A stretch of DNA of 55,493 nt from Solobacterium sp. GTDB lineage: Bacteria > Bacillota_I > Bacilli_A > Erysipelotrichales > Erysipelotrichaceae. Of this stretch, positions 8,559-18,300 are shown one piece after another. Below the pieces are notes generated by a model. It was not told where the DNA came from, ran no database searches, and saw only the letters and a list, made by a program, of their open reading frames with translations. Positions within the stretch are counted from its first letter, which is position 1; every line of letters begins with the position of its first letter. The stretch covers positions 1 through 55,493 of the forward strand of contig JAILLA010000052.1 in assembly GCA_024693325.1 (NCBI GenBank), written 5' to 3'. The position numbers were made by a program, and so were the translations under genes.

Positions 8559-9833
8559 TTATTCAGTATAGTCCATAATATAGGTTCCGATGATGACCGT
8601 ATCACCGTCCCTGGCTCCTGCTTCATACAGCGCGGCATCGATGCCCATCTTCTGAAGCGTCAGAGCGAACCGATATGTATCTTCTTCCTTGTCGAAGTCG
8701 ACCTGCTCGGCAAGTCTGTCGACCTTTTTGCTGTCGACCTTCCATCTGCCGTTGCCGAGATTGACGATCTCAAAGTCAGGACGTTTCGGTTCATAACGGT
8801 AAACAACGATATCCTCGGCTTCTTCCGCAGTCTCTTCGGCATTCTTTCTGGCTTCTTCAATGCAGTCCATTGCGGCATACAGCACGGCATCCAGTCCCTT
8901 ATGTTCAAGGGTGCTCGTCTCATATACCTTGAGATTCGGATACGCCTGTTTGAACAGTTCCAGGAATTCCGGAGCCAGTTCGCTGTCCATCTTGTTTGCG
9001 ACAACGATCTGCGGCTTGGCTTCCAGTTCCAGATCATAGCCTGCAAGCTCTTCATTGATGATCCTGTAATCCTCTACGGGATCGCGTTCTTCACCGCTCA
9101 TGTCGATCACATGGATCAGGACACGGCAGCGCCTGATATGACGCAGGAATTCATGTCCGAGTCCTTTGCCTTCCGAAGCGCCTTCGATCAGGCCGGGCAT
9201 ATCCGCCAGGACAAAGCTGCGCTCATCGGGCAGTGTTACGACGCCGATGTTCGGTTCCAGTGTCGTAAAGGGATATGCGGCGATCTCGGGACGGGCTGCC
9301 GATACGATCGACAGGAATGTCGATTTGCCGACAGACGGGAAACCGATCAGTCCGGCATCCGCAAGCAGCCTGAGTTCGAGCTGCAGTTCAAAGCTTTCAC
9401 CGATCTCGCCCGGCTGTGCGTATTCCGGGGCATTGTCACGGGCTGTCGCGAAATGATGATTGCCGAGTCCGCCCTTTCCGCCGTGTGCGATCAGCACCTT
9501 CTGGTCGGGTTTCGTCAGGTCTGCCATCAGGTCCCCGTTTTCAGCATTGCGGACCATCGTACCGAGCGGTACTTTGATGATAACATCCTCACCATCCTTG
9601 CCGTGCATCTTTTTGGTCAGTCCGGGACTTCCGTTCCCGGCTTTTACATTTTTTGTAAAGCGCAGACGGACGAGCGTGGTCTCATTCGTATCCACCTGGA
9701 TATAAATGTTGCCTCCTCTGCCGCCGTCGCCTCCGGACGGACCGCCGTTAGGATAGTATTTTTCATGCCGGAAAGCTACTGCGCCTTTGCCGCCGTCTCC
9801 GGCTTTTACTTTGATTTTGATCAGATCGATCAT
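8559..9833 (-). CDS. obgE: Obg family GTPase, ribosome assembly
   Basis: GTPase needed for 50S maturation and linked to stress and cell-cycle control. 424 aa in three domains: the glycine-rich Obg fold (residues 1-158, GDGGKGAVAF and GGPSGGDGGRGG), the G domain (P-loop GFPSVGKST, G3 DMPGL, G4 NKMD) and a C-terminal OCT domain (VDRLAEQVDFDKEEDTYRF). The OCT domain marks the Gram-positive form. AGGAGG lies 6 nt before ATG 9833. An intrinsic terminator separates it from rpmA, so it may be expressed at a lower level than the ribosomal genes. Confidence 0.97.
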   Translation of the reverse strand: MIDLIKIKVKAGDGGKGAVAFRHEKYYPNGGPSGGDGGRGGNIYIQVDTNETTLVRLRFTKNVKAGNGSPGLTKKMHGKDGEDVIIKVPLGTMVRNAENGDLMADLTKPDQKVLIAHGGKGGLGNHHFATARDNAPEYAQPGEIGESFELQLELRLLADAGLIGFPSVGKSTFLSIVSAARPEIAAYPFTTLEPNIGVVTLPDERSFVLADMPGLIEGASEGKGLGHEFLRHIRRCRVLIHVIDMSGEERDPVEDYRIINEELAGYDLELEAKPQIVVANKMDSELAPEFLELFKQAYPNLKVYETSTLEHKGLDAVLYAAMDCIEEARKNAEETAEEAEDIVVYRYEPKRPDFEIVNLGNGRWKVDSKKVDRLAEQVDFDKEEDTYRFALTLQKMGIDAALYEAGARDGDTVIIGTYIMDYTE

Positions 9834-9850
9834 ATCCGTCCTCCTTTTCC

Positions 9851-9880
9851 GAAAAAAGCTCCCGATCTTGATCAGGAGCT
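9851..9880 (-). terminator. intrinsic terminator between rpmA and obgE
   Basis: On the minus strand AGCTCCTGATC and GATCGGGAGCT form an 11-bp stem with a tiny loop, followed by TTTTTT. It would let rplU-prp-rpmA messages end before obgE, with partial read-through feeding obgE-ruvAB. Confidence 0.85.
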
Positions 9881-9899
9881 GTGTCAGTCAGTATTTTCC

Positions 9900-10184
9900 T
9901 TAAGCTTCAGGGTAAACAGAAACCTGTTTCTTGTCTCTGCCCAGACGCTCATACTTAACAACACCATCGCACAGAGCGAACAGTGTATCATCTCCGCCCT
10001 TGGAAACATTCTTTCCGGGATAGATACGTGTGCCTCTCTGACGGTAGATGATGGAACCTGCTGTGCAGAACTGACCATCAGCAACTTTCGCACCGAGTCT
10101 GCGGCCAGCGGAATCACGGCCGTTCTTTGTGGAAGATACACCCTTCTTGGATGCGAAGAACTGAATATCAAGTGTGAATTTCAT
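9900..10184 (-). CDS. rpmA: ribosomal protein L27 with cleavable N-terminal extension
   Basis: 50S protein whose N-terminus reaches the peptidyl-transferase centre. 94 aa. The protein starts [10 protein letters not shown] before the mature [15 protein letters not shown]; this extension, found in Bacillota, is removed by the protease Prp, with cleavage expected between Phe10 and Ala11. The conserved core [15 protein letters not shown] is intact. The gene lies 4 nt after prp. AGGTG lies a few nt upstream of the ATG. Confidence 0.98.
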   Translation of the reverse strand: MKFTLDIQFFASKKGVSSTKNGRDSAGRRLGAKVADGQFCTAGSIIYRQRGTRIYPGKNVSKGGDDTLFALCDGVVKYERLGRDKKQVSVYPEA

Positions 10185-10188
10185 GGGA

Positions 10189-10500
10189 TTACACCTCCGT
10201 TTTTTTCATTTGAATAAATTGTTCAGCTGTTTCCTGAATCGTCTCCAGCTGGATCACGCCTGTCTGAAGGATCGTCTGTACCTTCTCTGACGTGTCATCC
10301 GTTCTGATGACGATCCTGTTTCCGTTCACTTCAATGTCCTGCACGTCTGTCAGGATATCCAGGGCATTGCAGAGTCCGAATGTAATTGCGCTTACACCTG
10401 CACAGATCAGATCTTTTCCTTTTTCAGCAGATCCGCTGTGTCCGCTGACCCGGATCTCCCGGATCATACCTTCATGGGTATAAACGCTGATCTGGATCAT
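10189..10500 (-). CDS. prp: ribosomal-processing cysteine protease Prp
   Basis: Cysteine protease (YsxB family) that trims the L27 extension. 103 aa from ATG 10500. The catalytic His is in [13 protein letters not shown] and the catalytic Cys in LICAGVSAI, the canonical pair for this family. The start follows the rplU stop codon by one nucleotide, and the end of rplU (GAGGGA) serves as its SD. Its place between rplU and rpmA is the standard arrangement and matches the L27 substrate encoded next. Confidence 0.95.
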   Translation of the reverse strand: MIQISVYTHEGMIREIRVSGHSGSAEKGKDLICAGVSAITFGLCNALDILTDVQDIEVNGNRIVIRTDDTSEKVQTILQTGVIQLETIQETAEQFIQMKKTEV

Positions 10501-10501
10501 G

Positions 10502-10813
10502 TTATCCCTCGATGGAGACAACTGTCAGCTTTGTATACGGCTGACGATGACCCTGCTTACGACGGGTGGAACCCTTCTTCTGCTTGTACTTGAAGATGAT
10601 GATCTTCTTTTCTTTGCCCTGCTTTTCAACTTTGCAGGTTACCTTTGCACCGTCTACATACGGTGTGCCGATCTTTGTAGCAGCGCCTGCTACCAGGTTG
10701 ACCTTGTCAAATACAACTTCATCACCGGGATTGACTTCCAGTTTTTCAACGAAGATGGACTGTCCTTCTTCAACCTTCAGCTGCTTGCCGCCTGTTTCGA
10801 TAATTGCGTACAT
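10502..10813 (-). CDS. rplU: ribosomal protein L21
   Basis: 50S protein that binds 23S rRNA. 103 aa from ATG 10813 ([11 protein letters not shown]), with GGAGG 8 nt upstream; the three-codon longer frame begins on a GTG within the SD and is not credible. The family C-terminal block [23 protein letters not shown] is split here as [20 protein letters not shown]. First gene of the operon rplU-prp-rpmA, driven by the promoter at 10928-10956. Confidence 0.98.
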   Translation of the reverse strand: MYAIIETGGKQLKVEEGQSIFVEKLEVNPGDEVVFDKVNLVAGAATKIGTPYVDGAKVTCKVEKQGKEKKIIIFKYKQKKGSTRRKQGHRQPYTKLTVVSIEG

Positions 10814-10927
10814 CCTTTGCACCTCCTGTCACATTTATCATAAGACGCGCCATTAAGGAGACATTTCTGTGCTTAAAATCCTATTCTGAGCGGTTACAGA
10901 CCTCCAGGGAGGGCTGATAACATAGAG
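10814..10927 (-). promoter_or_regulatory. rplU 5' leader, possible L21 autoregulatory leader
   Basis: About 110 nt of transcribed leader between the promoter and the rplU SD. It contains complementary segments (GCCCTCC with GGAGG) and the stretch TGTAACCGCTCAGAATAGG, which resembles what I remember of the Bacillota L21 leader motif. A covariance-model search would settle it. Together with upstream sequence to 11113 this is the only gene-free stretch near 300 nt; nothing else is apparent in it. Confidence 0.45.
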
Positions 10928-10956
10928 ATTCTAGCAGAAACAAAGGCTCACGTCAA
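10928..10956 (-). promoter_or_regulatory. promoter of the rplU-prp-rpmA operon
   Basis: Minus-strand TTGACG (10951-10956), a 17-nt spacer and TAGAAT (10928-10933), among the best sigma-A matches in the window. Confidence 0.88.
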
Positions 10957-11113
10957 CCGGATTCTTTTTTTCCTTTGCGTCTGACAAAAGATTTACGCTC
11001 CTGTATTTTTCCATACTATCCCTTCGGTCATAATTCTGCTCATTCGATGCATAGATTGTTATATTCTGTCAAAAAAATGTTATGATTAAAACAGAAATCA
11101 ATGGGAAAAGATC

Positions 11114-11857
11114 ATGGCAACATATGTAATGAGTGACCTGCATGGATGCAAAAACGAGTTTGATCAGATGCTTGAAAAGATTAATTTTTCACCGTCCGAT
11201 ACCCTCTGGATCGTCGGCGACATCTGTGACCGCGGAACGCATTCCATGGAACTGCTGCTGCAGATCATTTCAATGAAAAATATTCACTGTATCATCGGCA
11301 ATCATGACGAGTGGCTGAAGAAGTTTTCACGTGAACTCATCATCATGAAAAAAGGTCTGTACGACAGATGCGATCAGCGTGAAGACTATATCCTGTGGCG
11401 CAGGAGCAACTCCGGTGATGATACGATCGAGCAGTTCCTCGCACTGAGCTATACCAAGTGTATGGACATTCTGAACTACTGGAAAAAAGCACCTTATTAT
11501 CACTACCTGAAACTCAACGGAAAGCAGTATCTGCTTGTGCACGCGGGTTTCTTTATGGACCATAAAAAGAATTTCCGTGTCAAGGACGCGGACAAGACGG
11601 AGATGATCTGGGCATATGTCGAAATAGACGACAATCCCTTCGATGACTGCGTCATGATCGTCGGCCATACCCCGACATTCTTCTATGGCAGACCGTATGA
11701 CGGAAAGATCTGCGTCAGGGATAAGATCATCCATATTGACTGCGGCTGTGTTTACGGAAGGAACCTCGGCTGTCTGAGGCTTGATGACATGCAGGAGTTC
11801 TATGTACCTTCCTCCTACCCGCACAAGCCGTTCATGTTCCCGGATGATTATGAATAA
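11114..11857 (+). CDS. PP1/calcineurin-type metallophosphatase
   Basis: Metal-dependent phosphatase of the PPP/ApaH-like group, acting on phosphoproteins or dinucleotide polyphosphates; the exact substrate is not readable. 247 aa. All metal-site motifs appear in order: SDLHG (residues 7-11), GDICDRG, IIGNHDEW, a His in LVHAGF and GHTPTFF near the C-terminus. Start at 11114 has a weak purine-rich SD (GGGAAAAG). The tyrosine phosphatase gene begins 11 nt after its stop, so the two are probably co-transcribed. Confidence 0.9.
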   Translation: MATYVMSDLHGCKNEFDQMLEKINFSPSDTLWIVGDICDRGTHSMELLLQIISMKNIHCIIGNHDEWLKKFSRELIIMKKGLYDRCDQREDYILWRRSNSGDDTIEQFLALSYTKCMDILNYWKKAPYYHYLKLNGKQYLLVHAGFFMDHKKNFRVKDADKTEMIWAYVEIDDNPFDDCVMIVGHTPTFFYGRPYDGKICVRDKIIHIDCGCVYGRNLGCLRLDDMQEFYVPSSYPHKPFMFPDDYE

Positions 11858-11868
11858 CGGTAAGCGTC

Positions 11869-12621
11869 ATGTACGACTTCACACTGAACTGGACGAGGCT
11901 TCCGCTTGAGAACGGCAACAATTTCAGGGAGATCGGCGGATATCCCGGTGACGATGAAAAGATCATTCAGTATCACCGCTTTATCCGTGCCAGCAATACC
12001 TCAAGGCTGACAGACAATGATATCGCGTTTCTGAAAGGCTACGGGGTCACGGCAGACATCGACCTGCGTTCAAGGGCTGAGATCAGCGCATCTCCGGACA
12101 GGCTTGAGGGTGTTGAAGGGATCGATTACCGCATCATCCCCTTTGCCGGAAACCAGCCTGTGGACACGGACAACCTTGCCTACCAGCGGCTGACGCTTTC
12201 CATAGCCAAGCTGTATGTCAGGGAAATGATCGAGCAGACCGATGCCGTGCGGGATATCTTCAATTACATCGCGCAGGCTCCGGAAGGCTGCATCCTCTTC
12301 CACTGCCATGCCGGCAAGGACAGGACAGGCGTACTGGCGATGCTGCTGATGTACCTGGCAGGTGCCGACAAGGAAGACTGCATGAGCAATTACGAGCAGA
12401 GCTATTCCAACCTCCGCAGAGGCAACATCTTCTACGCATCGCACCTGACTGACCCAAGTGATGAGGACAGCGCTGAATTCCTGTTCTCAAGACCGGATAC
12501 GATCATGCAGTGCTATGAATTCATCGAAAACAAATATGCCGGTGTCCTGCCCTATCTCTATGACTGCGGCGTCAGCGAACACGACATATTAAAAGTAAAG
12601 TCCAGACTTCTGGACCCCTGA
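11869..12621 (+). CDS. tyrosine phosphatase, DSP/lipid-phosphatase-like (Y_phosphatase3)
   Basis: Cysteine-based protein-tyrosine or phosphoinositide-type phosphatase. 250 aa. The active-site loop HCHAGKDRTG has Cys146 and Arg152; the N-terminal block NFREIGGY and R-ASNTSRLT are typical of the family that includes mycobacterial PtpB and Listeria LipA. The Lys in the P-loop (AGKDR) is shared with that group, which can also act on phosphoinositides (family knowledge). SD is weak, so translation may depend on the upstream gene 11 nt away. The stop codon lies in a TGATCA shared with the stop of the convergent methyltransferase gene. Confidence 0.9.
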   Translation: MYDFTLNWTRLPLENGNNFREIGGYPGDDEKIIQYHRFIRASNTSRLTDNDIAFLKGYGVTADIDLRSRAEISASPDRLEGVEGIDYRIIPFAGNQPVDTDNLAYQRLTLSIAKLYVREMIEQTDAVRDIFNYIAQAPEGCILFHCHAGKDRTGVLAMLLMYLAGADKEDCMSNYEQSYSNLRRGNIFYASHLTDPSDEDSAEFLFSRPDTIMQCYEFIENKYAGVLPYLYDCGVSEHDILKVKSRLLDP

Positions 12622-13278
12622 TCACATTTCATTCAGATAGACAGGCTGCGATACACGCAGCTGTCTTTTTTTGCCGAAGCAGTATTCCAGCAGGACTCCC
12701 GATGCCCCGGATGTCCTGTTTTTATATACAGGTACAAGCTCGACAGCCTGCAGACCGTATGCGGCGGAAGTCTGATACAGTTCATTCAGCCTGGATGCCC
12801 TGTGCACCAGATAGAAATGCCCGTTTGTTTTCAGCAGCCTGCGCACATTCTGGAAGAGCTCATCCATCGTCAGATTCGCTTCGTGCCTTGCACAGGCAAG
12901 ATACGGATTCGTACTGATCAGTTCTTCGTTCTCCGTATCAAAGTACGGCGGATTGCAGACGATCACATCGAACTGCTCAGCGGGACGGTAGTCCTGCACC
13001 CTGGTGCGCACAAGCTCTGCCCGGACATGATTGCGTTCAAGATTCTCCCGCGCCTGTTCCAGCACTTCCTCAAACAGGTCGATCCCCGTGATCTGACGCG
13101 GATGATGCAGCGCCGCATACAGCAAAAGTGCTCCGGACGCGCATCCGATATCCAGAACACTGTCTTTCTGTTTTGCTTTCATAAACCGCCCGAGCAGGAC
13201 CGTATCGGAATTGAAGTGATACATATCATCCTGCTGGATCAGCGTAAACTCCGTGCCCGGCAGATAATCAGTCTTCAT
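12622..13278 (-). CDS. tRNA1(Val) N6-adenine methyltransferase-like protein (TrmN6/YfiC family)
   Basis: SAM-dependent N6-adenine methyltransferase. 218 aa. Motif I is VLDIGCASGAL, motif IV is the adenine-specific NPPY (DVIVCNPPYFD), and the N-terminal NSDTVLLGRFM is typical of COG4123 proteins that modify A37 of tRNA1(Val). Start ATG 13278 lies 11 nt inside the end of the histidine kinase gene, so it is translationally coupled to it. It is the last gene of the dnaE-regulator-kinase-methyltransferase unit and ends back-to-back with the tyrosine phosphatase with no room for a terminator. Confidence 0.9.
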   Translation of the reverse strand: MKTDYLPGTEFTLIQQDDMYHFNSDTVLLGRFMKAKQKDSVLDIGCASGALLLYAALHHPRQITGIDLFEEVLEQARENLERNHVRAELVRTRVQDYRPAEQFDVIVCNPPYFDTENEELISTNPYLACARHEANLTMDELFQNVRRLLKTNGHFYLVHRASRLNELYQTSAAYGLQAVELVPVYKNRTSGASGVLLEYCFGKKRQLRVSQPVYLNEM

Positions 13279-14743
13279 CAGGTTCCTCCACTTCCGTGGG
13301 ATTGCTCAGTTCAAACCAGAACATCGAACCATTGCCCTCTTCGCTTTCAACGCCGTACTTTGCGCCATGGGTATCGAGGATCGCCTTGACGATCGACAGT
13401 CCCAGACCCGTATTGGTCATACTTCGGGAGAAGGAACGGCTGGACTTCTGATATCTGTCCCAGATATTCGGAAGGTCTTCTTTCTTGATGCCTTCACCCT
13501 CATCCTTGATCTCCATGCGGACCGTTTCCTCATCCGGCTTCAGATACGCCTTGATATGGATGCTTCTGCCGGCCGGCGTATGCTTGATCGCGTTTGACAG
13601 GAAGTTGGAGATCACCTGTCCGATCTTGATCTCGTCTGCGTAGACGGTCAGCGTATCGGGGAGATCGGCCGTCACCGTAAGACCGCCTTCCTGGATCATG
13701 ACATCGTGCAGATAGATGATCTCGCGGATCTTTTCCGCCAGGTCAAAATTCCTGCGCTTCAGCACATAGTTGCCGGACTGCATCTTGCTAAGTTCATTCA
13801 TATCTGAAACAAGATGGTCGAGATAATCCGCCTCGTCAATGATGACATTGAGATGCTGTTCGCGTTTTTCCGGAATGTTTCCGGAAATGTCCTTGATCAT
13901 CTCAGCGTAGGCCTTGATCGAGGTCAGCGGTGTTTTGATATCGTGCGATACATTGGCAATCAGGTCTTTCCGCAGTTCATCGATCCTGGAAAGCTTCCTG
14001 TTTGCGTTGTTCAGCGTATCCGCAAGCTCCCTCGTCTCCGTCAGCGCGCCGCCTTCAAAGCTGGCGGAATAGTCCGCGTGGGCAAGCTTGAGCGCTTCGG
14101 AATTCATCCTGACGATCGGCATGGTCAGCCTTCTGGAGAAGTAGACCGAGATCAATGATGCCGCCAGGACTACAATCAGGCCGTACAGCAGGTATTGTCT
14201 GGAGAAAAACGAAATGATCGAATCGACCGGTTCCAGCGGTGAGTTGACAAATACATAATAGCTTCCGAGATTGAACCGATACTGTCTGCCGTAGACGATC
14301 ATTTCCTGCTGTGTCCTGGCATTGACGACATTCAGGCTCCATTCACCGTTGTTCTCCTGGACTGCCTGCTTCAGGACCTTGCCGTCCGTCAGGTTGATGC
14401 CGCCGGCTCCTTCTACCTTATTGGCCACATGAAAAACACATCCGGACCCAAGTGAGTCCGCATCATAGATCCGTCTGCCTGCATCATTGTAGATGCAGAC
14501 GCATACATTGTTGTCGACTGTCAGCTGGAATGCCCTCGTCAGGTCATCCGCCGAGCTGCTGTTTTCCAGGATATATTCCCTGATCAGATCCGTAACGCGT
14601 GATACCGTAACGATCTTGTTGTTGCGGTAATACGGCTTGATCAGCAGGATCTGCATGAAACCGAGCATCAGAAGGATGCCCACAGCAAAAGCAACAAAGT
14701 ATTTCCAGATCGTATAAACGATTCCGTGCCGGTCAATCCTCAA
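13268..14743 (-). CDS. sensor histidine kinase of a two-component system
   Basis: Membrane sensor that phosphorylates the response regulator encoded just upstream. 491 aa. TM1 about residues 12-34, an extracellular domain of about 145 residues, TM2 about 184-204, HAMP linker, HisKA with phospho-acceptor His267 (NVSHDIKTPLTSI), then HATPase with the N box (NFLSNAIKHTP), G1 (DEGEGIKKED) and G2 (GLGLSIVKAI). The frame opens at TTG 14743, 11 nt before the regulator stop; no ATG is available before TM1, and the TTG is preceded by GGGG. Signal unknown. Confidence 0.93.
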   Translation of the reverse strand: MRIDRHGIVYTIWKYFVAFAVGILLMLGFMQILLIKPYYRNNKIVTVSRVTDLIREYILENSSSADDLTRAFQLTVDNNVCVCIYNDAGRRIYDADSLGSGCVFHVANKVEGAGGINLTDGKVLKQAVQENNGEWSLNVVNARTQQEMIVYGRQYRFNLGSYYVFVNSPLEPVDSIISFFSRQYLLYGLIVVLAASLISVYFSRRLTMPIVRMNSEALKLAHADYSASFEGGALTETRELADTLNNANRKLSRIDELRKDLIANVSHDIKTPLTSIKAYAEMIKDISGNIPEKREQHLNVIIDEADYLDHLVSDMNELSKMQSGNYVLKRRNFDLAEKIREIIYLHDVMIQEGGLTVTADLPDTLTVYADEIKIGQVISNFLSNAIKHTPAGRSIHIKAYLKPDEETVRMEIKDEGEGIKKEDLPNIWDRYQKSSRSFSRSMTNTGLGLSIVKAILDTHGAKYGVESEEGNGSMFWFELSNPTEVEEPDED

Positions 14744-15395
14744 ACTTGTACCCCATGCCTCTTACAGTAACGATCTTATTGCGGTAATCGCCCAGATTGT
14801 GTCTGAGCATCTTGATATGTGTGTCGACCGTGCGGTCATCCCCGAAATAATCATAGCCCCATACATCTTCCAGCAGCTTGTCACGGGAAAGCGCGACATT
14901 CGCATGTCTGGCAAGATAGATGAGCAGGTCGATCTCCTTCGGTGTCATTTCCGCGCGTACGCCGTCGACCGTGACGCTTCTTCCGTCCGCGTCGATCACC
15001 AGTCCGTCATAGCGCATGACCTGATGATCGTTTTTTCTCGAGCGGTCGATCACGACCCTGACCCTTGCCATCAGTTCCTTCGGTGAGAACGGCTTGACGA
15101 CATAGTCATCAACACCGAGCTCAAAACCGAACAGCTTGTCATATTCCTCCTGACGTGCCGACAGCATGATCACCGGCACGTTGCGGATCTTCTTGATCTG
15201 CTTGCATGCGGAAAAGCCGTCAAGCCTCGGCATCATGACATCCAGGATCACACAGTCATATTCTGTCTCGGTCACCATGCTCATCGCCTGCATGCCGTCT
15301 TCCGCTTCATCCGTTTCATATCCGTTCAATACGGCATATTCACGGACGACCTCCCTGATATTCTTCTCATCATCCACGATCAGTATTCTGGCCAT
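14733..15395 (-). CDS. OmpR/PhoB-type response regulator
   Basis: DNA-binding regulator, partner of the kinase that follows. 220 aa. Receiver domain with acidic pocket DDE (residues 8-10), phospho-acceptor Asp52 (ILDVMMPRLDG), switch Thr/Ser replaced in LSAR and Lys in VVKPF; winged-helix domain with TPKEIDLLIYLARH and DDRTVDTHIKMLRHNLG. Start ATG 15395 shares its A with the dnaE stop codon (TGATG), with AAAGGAG 6 nt upstream. The close coupling to dnaE is unusual. Confidence 0.95.
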   Translation of the reverse strand: MARILIVDDEKNIREVVREYAVLNGYETDEAEDGMQAMSMVTETEYDCVILDVMMPRLDGFSACKQIKKIRNVPVIMLSARQEEYDKLFGFELGVDDYVVKPFSPKELMARVRVVIDRSRKNDHQVMRYDGLVIDADGRSVTVDGVRAEMTPKEIDLLIYLARHANVALSRDKLLEDVWGYDYFGDDRTVDTHIKMLRHNLGDYRNKIVTVRGMGYKFED

Positions 15396-18300
15396 CATCT
15401 GCTCCTTTCCGCTTTCAAAACCTTGAGTTTCCCGCACAGGCAGGAATCTTCTTTTTCTATTTTACCATGAAACAGGATGTAATTCCCTTTCACAAGGTCC
15501 TGCCCGTACTGCCTGTAAAGATTCGGCATGACCGTCAGGTCGATGTTTCCCGTTTCATCCATGACATTCAGGAATGCCATCATATCACCTTTTTTGGTTC
15601 TGTGCTGATGCACCTTCTGGATCATCGCAAACCCGGTCACTTCACCCGAAGCTTCTTTCAGGGCAGCGATCGATTCCGTATTCAGGCTGTATTTCCTGCG
15701 CATCAGGGCGATCGGATGGGTACCGATATAGAACCCCAGAGCCTGCTTTTCGCATTCGCTCCTGACCGCCTCATCATCCGCCATGCGGATCATGACGGGC
15801 CGGGAAACGAGCGACATATCGATCAGGCTCATCCCGCCTTTTTCGATCCTGACAAGGTCCGCGTAGCTGAGCGCTTCATCCAGGGAGCCCTTCATCGTGC
15901 TCCGGTTTTCCCCGAAGCAGTCAAACGCGCCTGCATCTATCAGCATCTCAAACATCTTCCGGCTGATCTTCAGGCAGCTCAGTCTGACGATGCAGTCAAA
16001 ATAATCATCAAACGGCTTCTGTGCCCGCTCTGCCAGGATCTCGTCCGCCACATGCTCACCGATCGATTTGACGACAGTCAGGGGAAGCACGAGTTTCCCC
16101 TTCACGTCCGTACAGCCCGCTTCACTCAGACTGACATCCGGACCGGATACGCTGATCCGTCGTCTTCTGCACTCGTCGATATACTGGGCGCACTTCGTAT
16201 CGTCCCCGATCACGGAGTCGATCAGGGCGCAGTAGAAATAGAGCGGATACTGGGCCTTCAGGTATGCCAGCTGGTACGCCACCACGCCATAGGCGACGGC
16301 GTGGGAACGGTTGAAGCCGTATCCGGCAAACTTTTCGATCCAGGCAAACAGTGATTCACTGACGTTGTCCGGATAGCCGTTCTGCCGGCAGCCCTTCAGG
16401 AAATCCTGCTTCAGGTTTTCCATCTCGGAGAGATTCTTTTTCGAGACAGCTTTTCTCAGCACATCCGCTTTGCCCAGCGTGAAACCGGCAGCGATCCTCG
16501 CTGTCTGCATGACCTGTTCCTGATAGATCATGACCCCGTACGTGCTCTTCAGGACGGGCTCAAGCTTCCTGTCGGGATAAGTAATATGTTCAGGATCCAT
16601 GCGGTTGTTCAGATAGACCGGGATGTTGTCCATCGGTCCGGGTCTGTACAGCGCAAGTGCCGCAACGATGTCTTCAAAACAGTCCGGCTTCATCTTTCTC
16701 AGCAGGTTCTTCATGCCGGAGGATTCGAACTGGAAAATGCCTGTCGTATCACATGTGCGGAATACTTCGTATGCCGCAGGGTCATCCATTGGGATGTTCA
16801 TGATCCGGAAGCCGGGATCTTCCTTCTGGATGCGTCTGACGATGTCATCGATGATCGTCAGGTTGCGCAGGCCCAGGAAGTCCATCTTGATCAGTCCCCT
16901 GCTCTCCAGATGTTCCATCGTATACTGGACGGTCGACATGCCTTCTTCCACCTGCATCACAGGTACGACCTGCTGCAGAGGCAGACGGCTCATGACGATG
17001 CCTGCCGCGTGAAGGCTTGTATGTCTTGGCAGACCTTCCAGTTTCTGCGCGATGCGGAAGAGTCTCTGGTAGCGTTTCTCTGCATTGACGACCTGGGAAA
17101 GCCGCGCGGACTGTCTGAGCGCATCGCCCAGCGTGATCTTCTGTGTATTCGGGATCATCCTTGCCAGCATATCCACATCACGCTTATCGATATCGAGCAC
17201 CCTGCCGACATCACGAATCACCTGTTTGGCGCCAAGTGTTCCGAACGTTACGATATTCGCGATATGCTCGCTTCCGTATTTCCTGTACACATAATCGATC
17301 ACTTCCTGACGGCGGTTGTCAGGGAAATCCGTATCGATATCAGGCATGGATATACGTTCGGGATTCAGGAAACGTTCAAACAGCAGACCGTATTTCAGCG
17401 GATCAATCTGGGTAATGCCAAGGGTATAGGAAACAAGGCTTCCGGCTGCGGAGCCTCTTCCCGGTCCGACATAGATCGACTGTTTTCTGGCATAGCGGAT
17501 AAAATCATAGACGATCAGGAAATAGTCTTCAAAATGCATTTCCATGATCACATCCAGTTCATATTTCAGACGTTTGATGTACTGGTCAGGTACATTTCCG
17601 TTCATTCGTTTTTTCAGTCCGGCAATGCACAGCTGTGTCAGATACTGCGCGCTGCTGACGCCTTCCGGTGTTTCGAAAACCGGAAGACCTGTTTTTTCCA
17701 GTTCCATATCTGCCCTGCACTGGGCTGCGATCTCATCCGTCCTGGCCAGGTCATCGCTGTCATACAGCTGTTCCATTGCCTGTTTGTTCAGAAAGCTTCT
17801 GCCCGTGATCAGCGGCAGTGACTGGTCCTTGATCGTCCTGCCCTGCCCGATTCCTCTCAGGATCCGGTAACTTTCGCTGTCTTCTTCGTCCAGATAGTAG
17901 ATCCGGTTCAACGCGCACGTCCGGACGGACAATGCGGAACAGATCCGCTTGATCATGCCGCTGCGTGCTTTCCAGAGCGCGGCGTCCATATAGGACAGCG
18001 CGACATCAAAAGGCGGCAGTTCTTCCTTCATGACGGACAGGCGTCTGGTCACCTCGTCCCTGTCTTCGGAAATGATGGCTGATTCAAACCACCCGCCTTC
18101 GGTGAAGACGATCAGGAAACAATGCCGGCAGCTTTCGATCAGCTGTTCCGTCGTACAGTACCCGGCACCCGAGGCAATGACCGAGCTGAGCTTCATCAGC
18201 GCGGAAAAACCGATATTGTCCTTTGCCAGCAGCAGGAACGGCACGATCTCATCGTGATACATGCAGTCTGCTTCCAGGCCGAATACCGGGCGTATGCCTT

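Noticed and set aside
8532..10217. Long plus-strand open frame of 561 codons opposite obgE and rpmA
   Set aside because: It is antisense to clear genes, has no SD and no family features; such shadows arise from the codon composition of the opposite strand.
16586..17821. Plus-strand open frame of 411 codons opposite dnaE
   Set aside because: Antisense shadow; same reasons.
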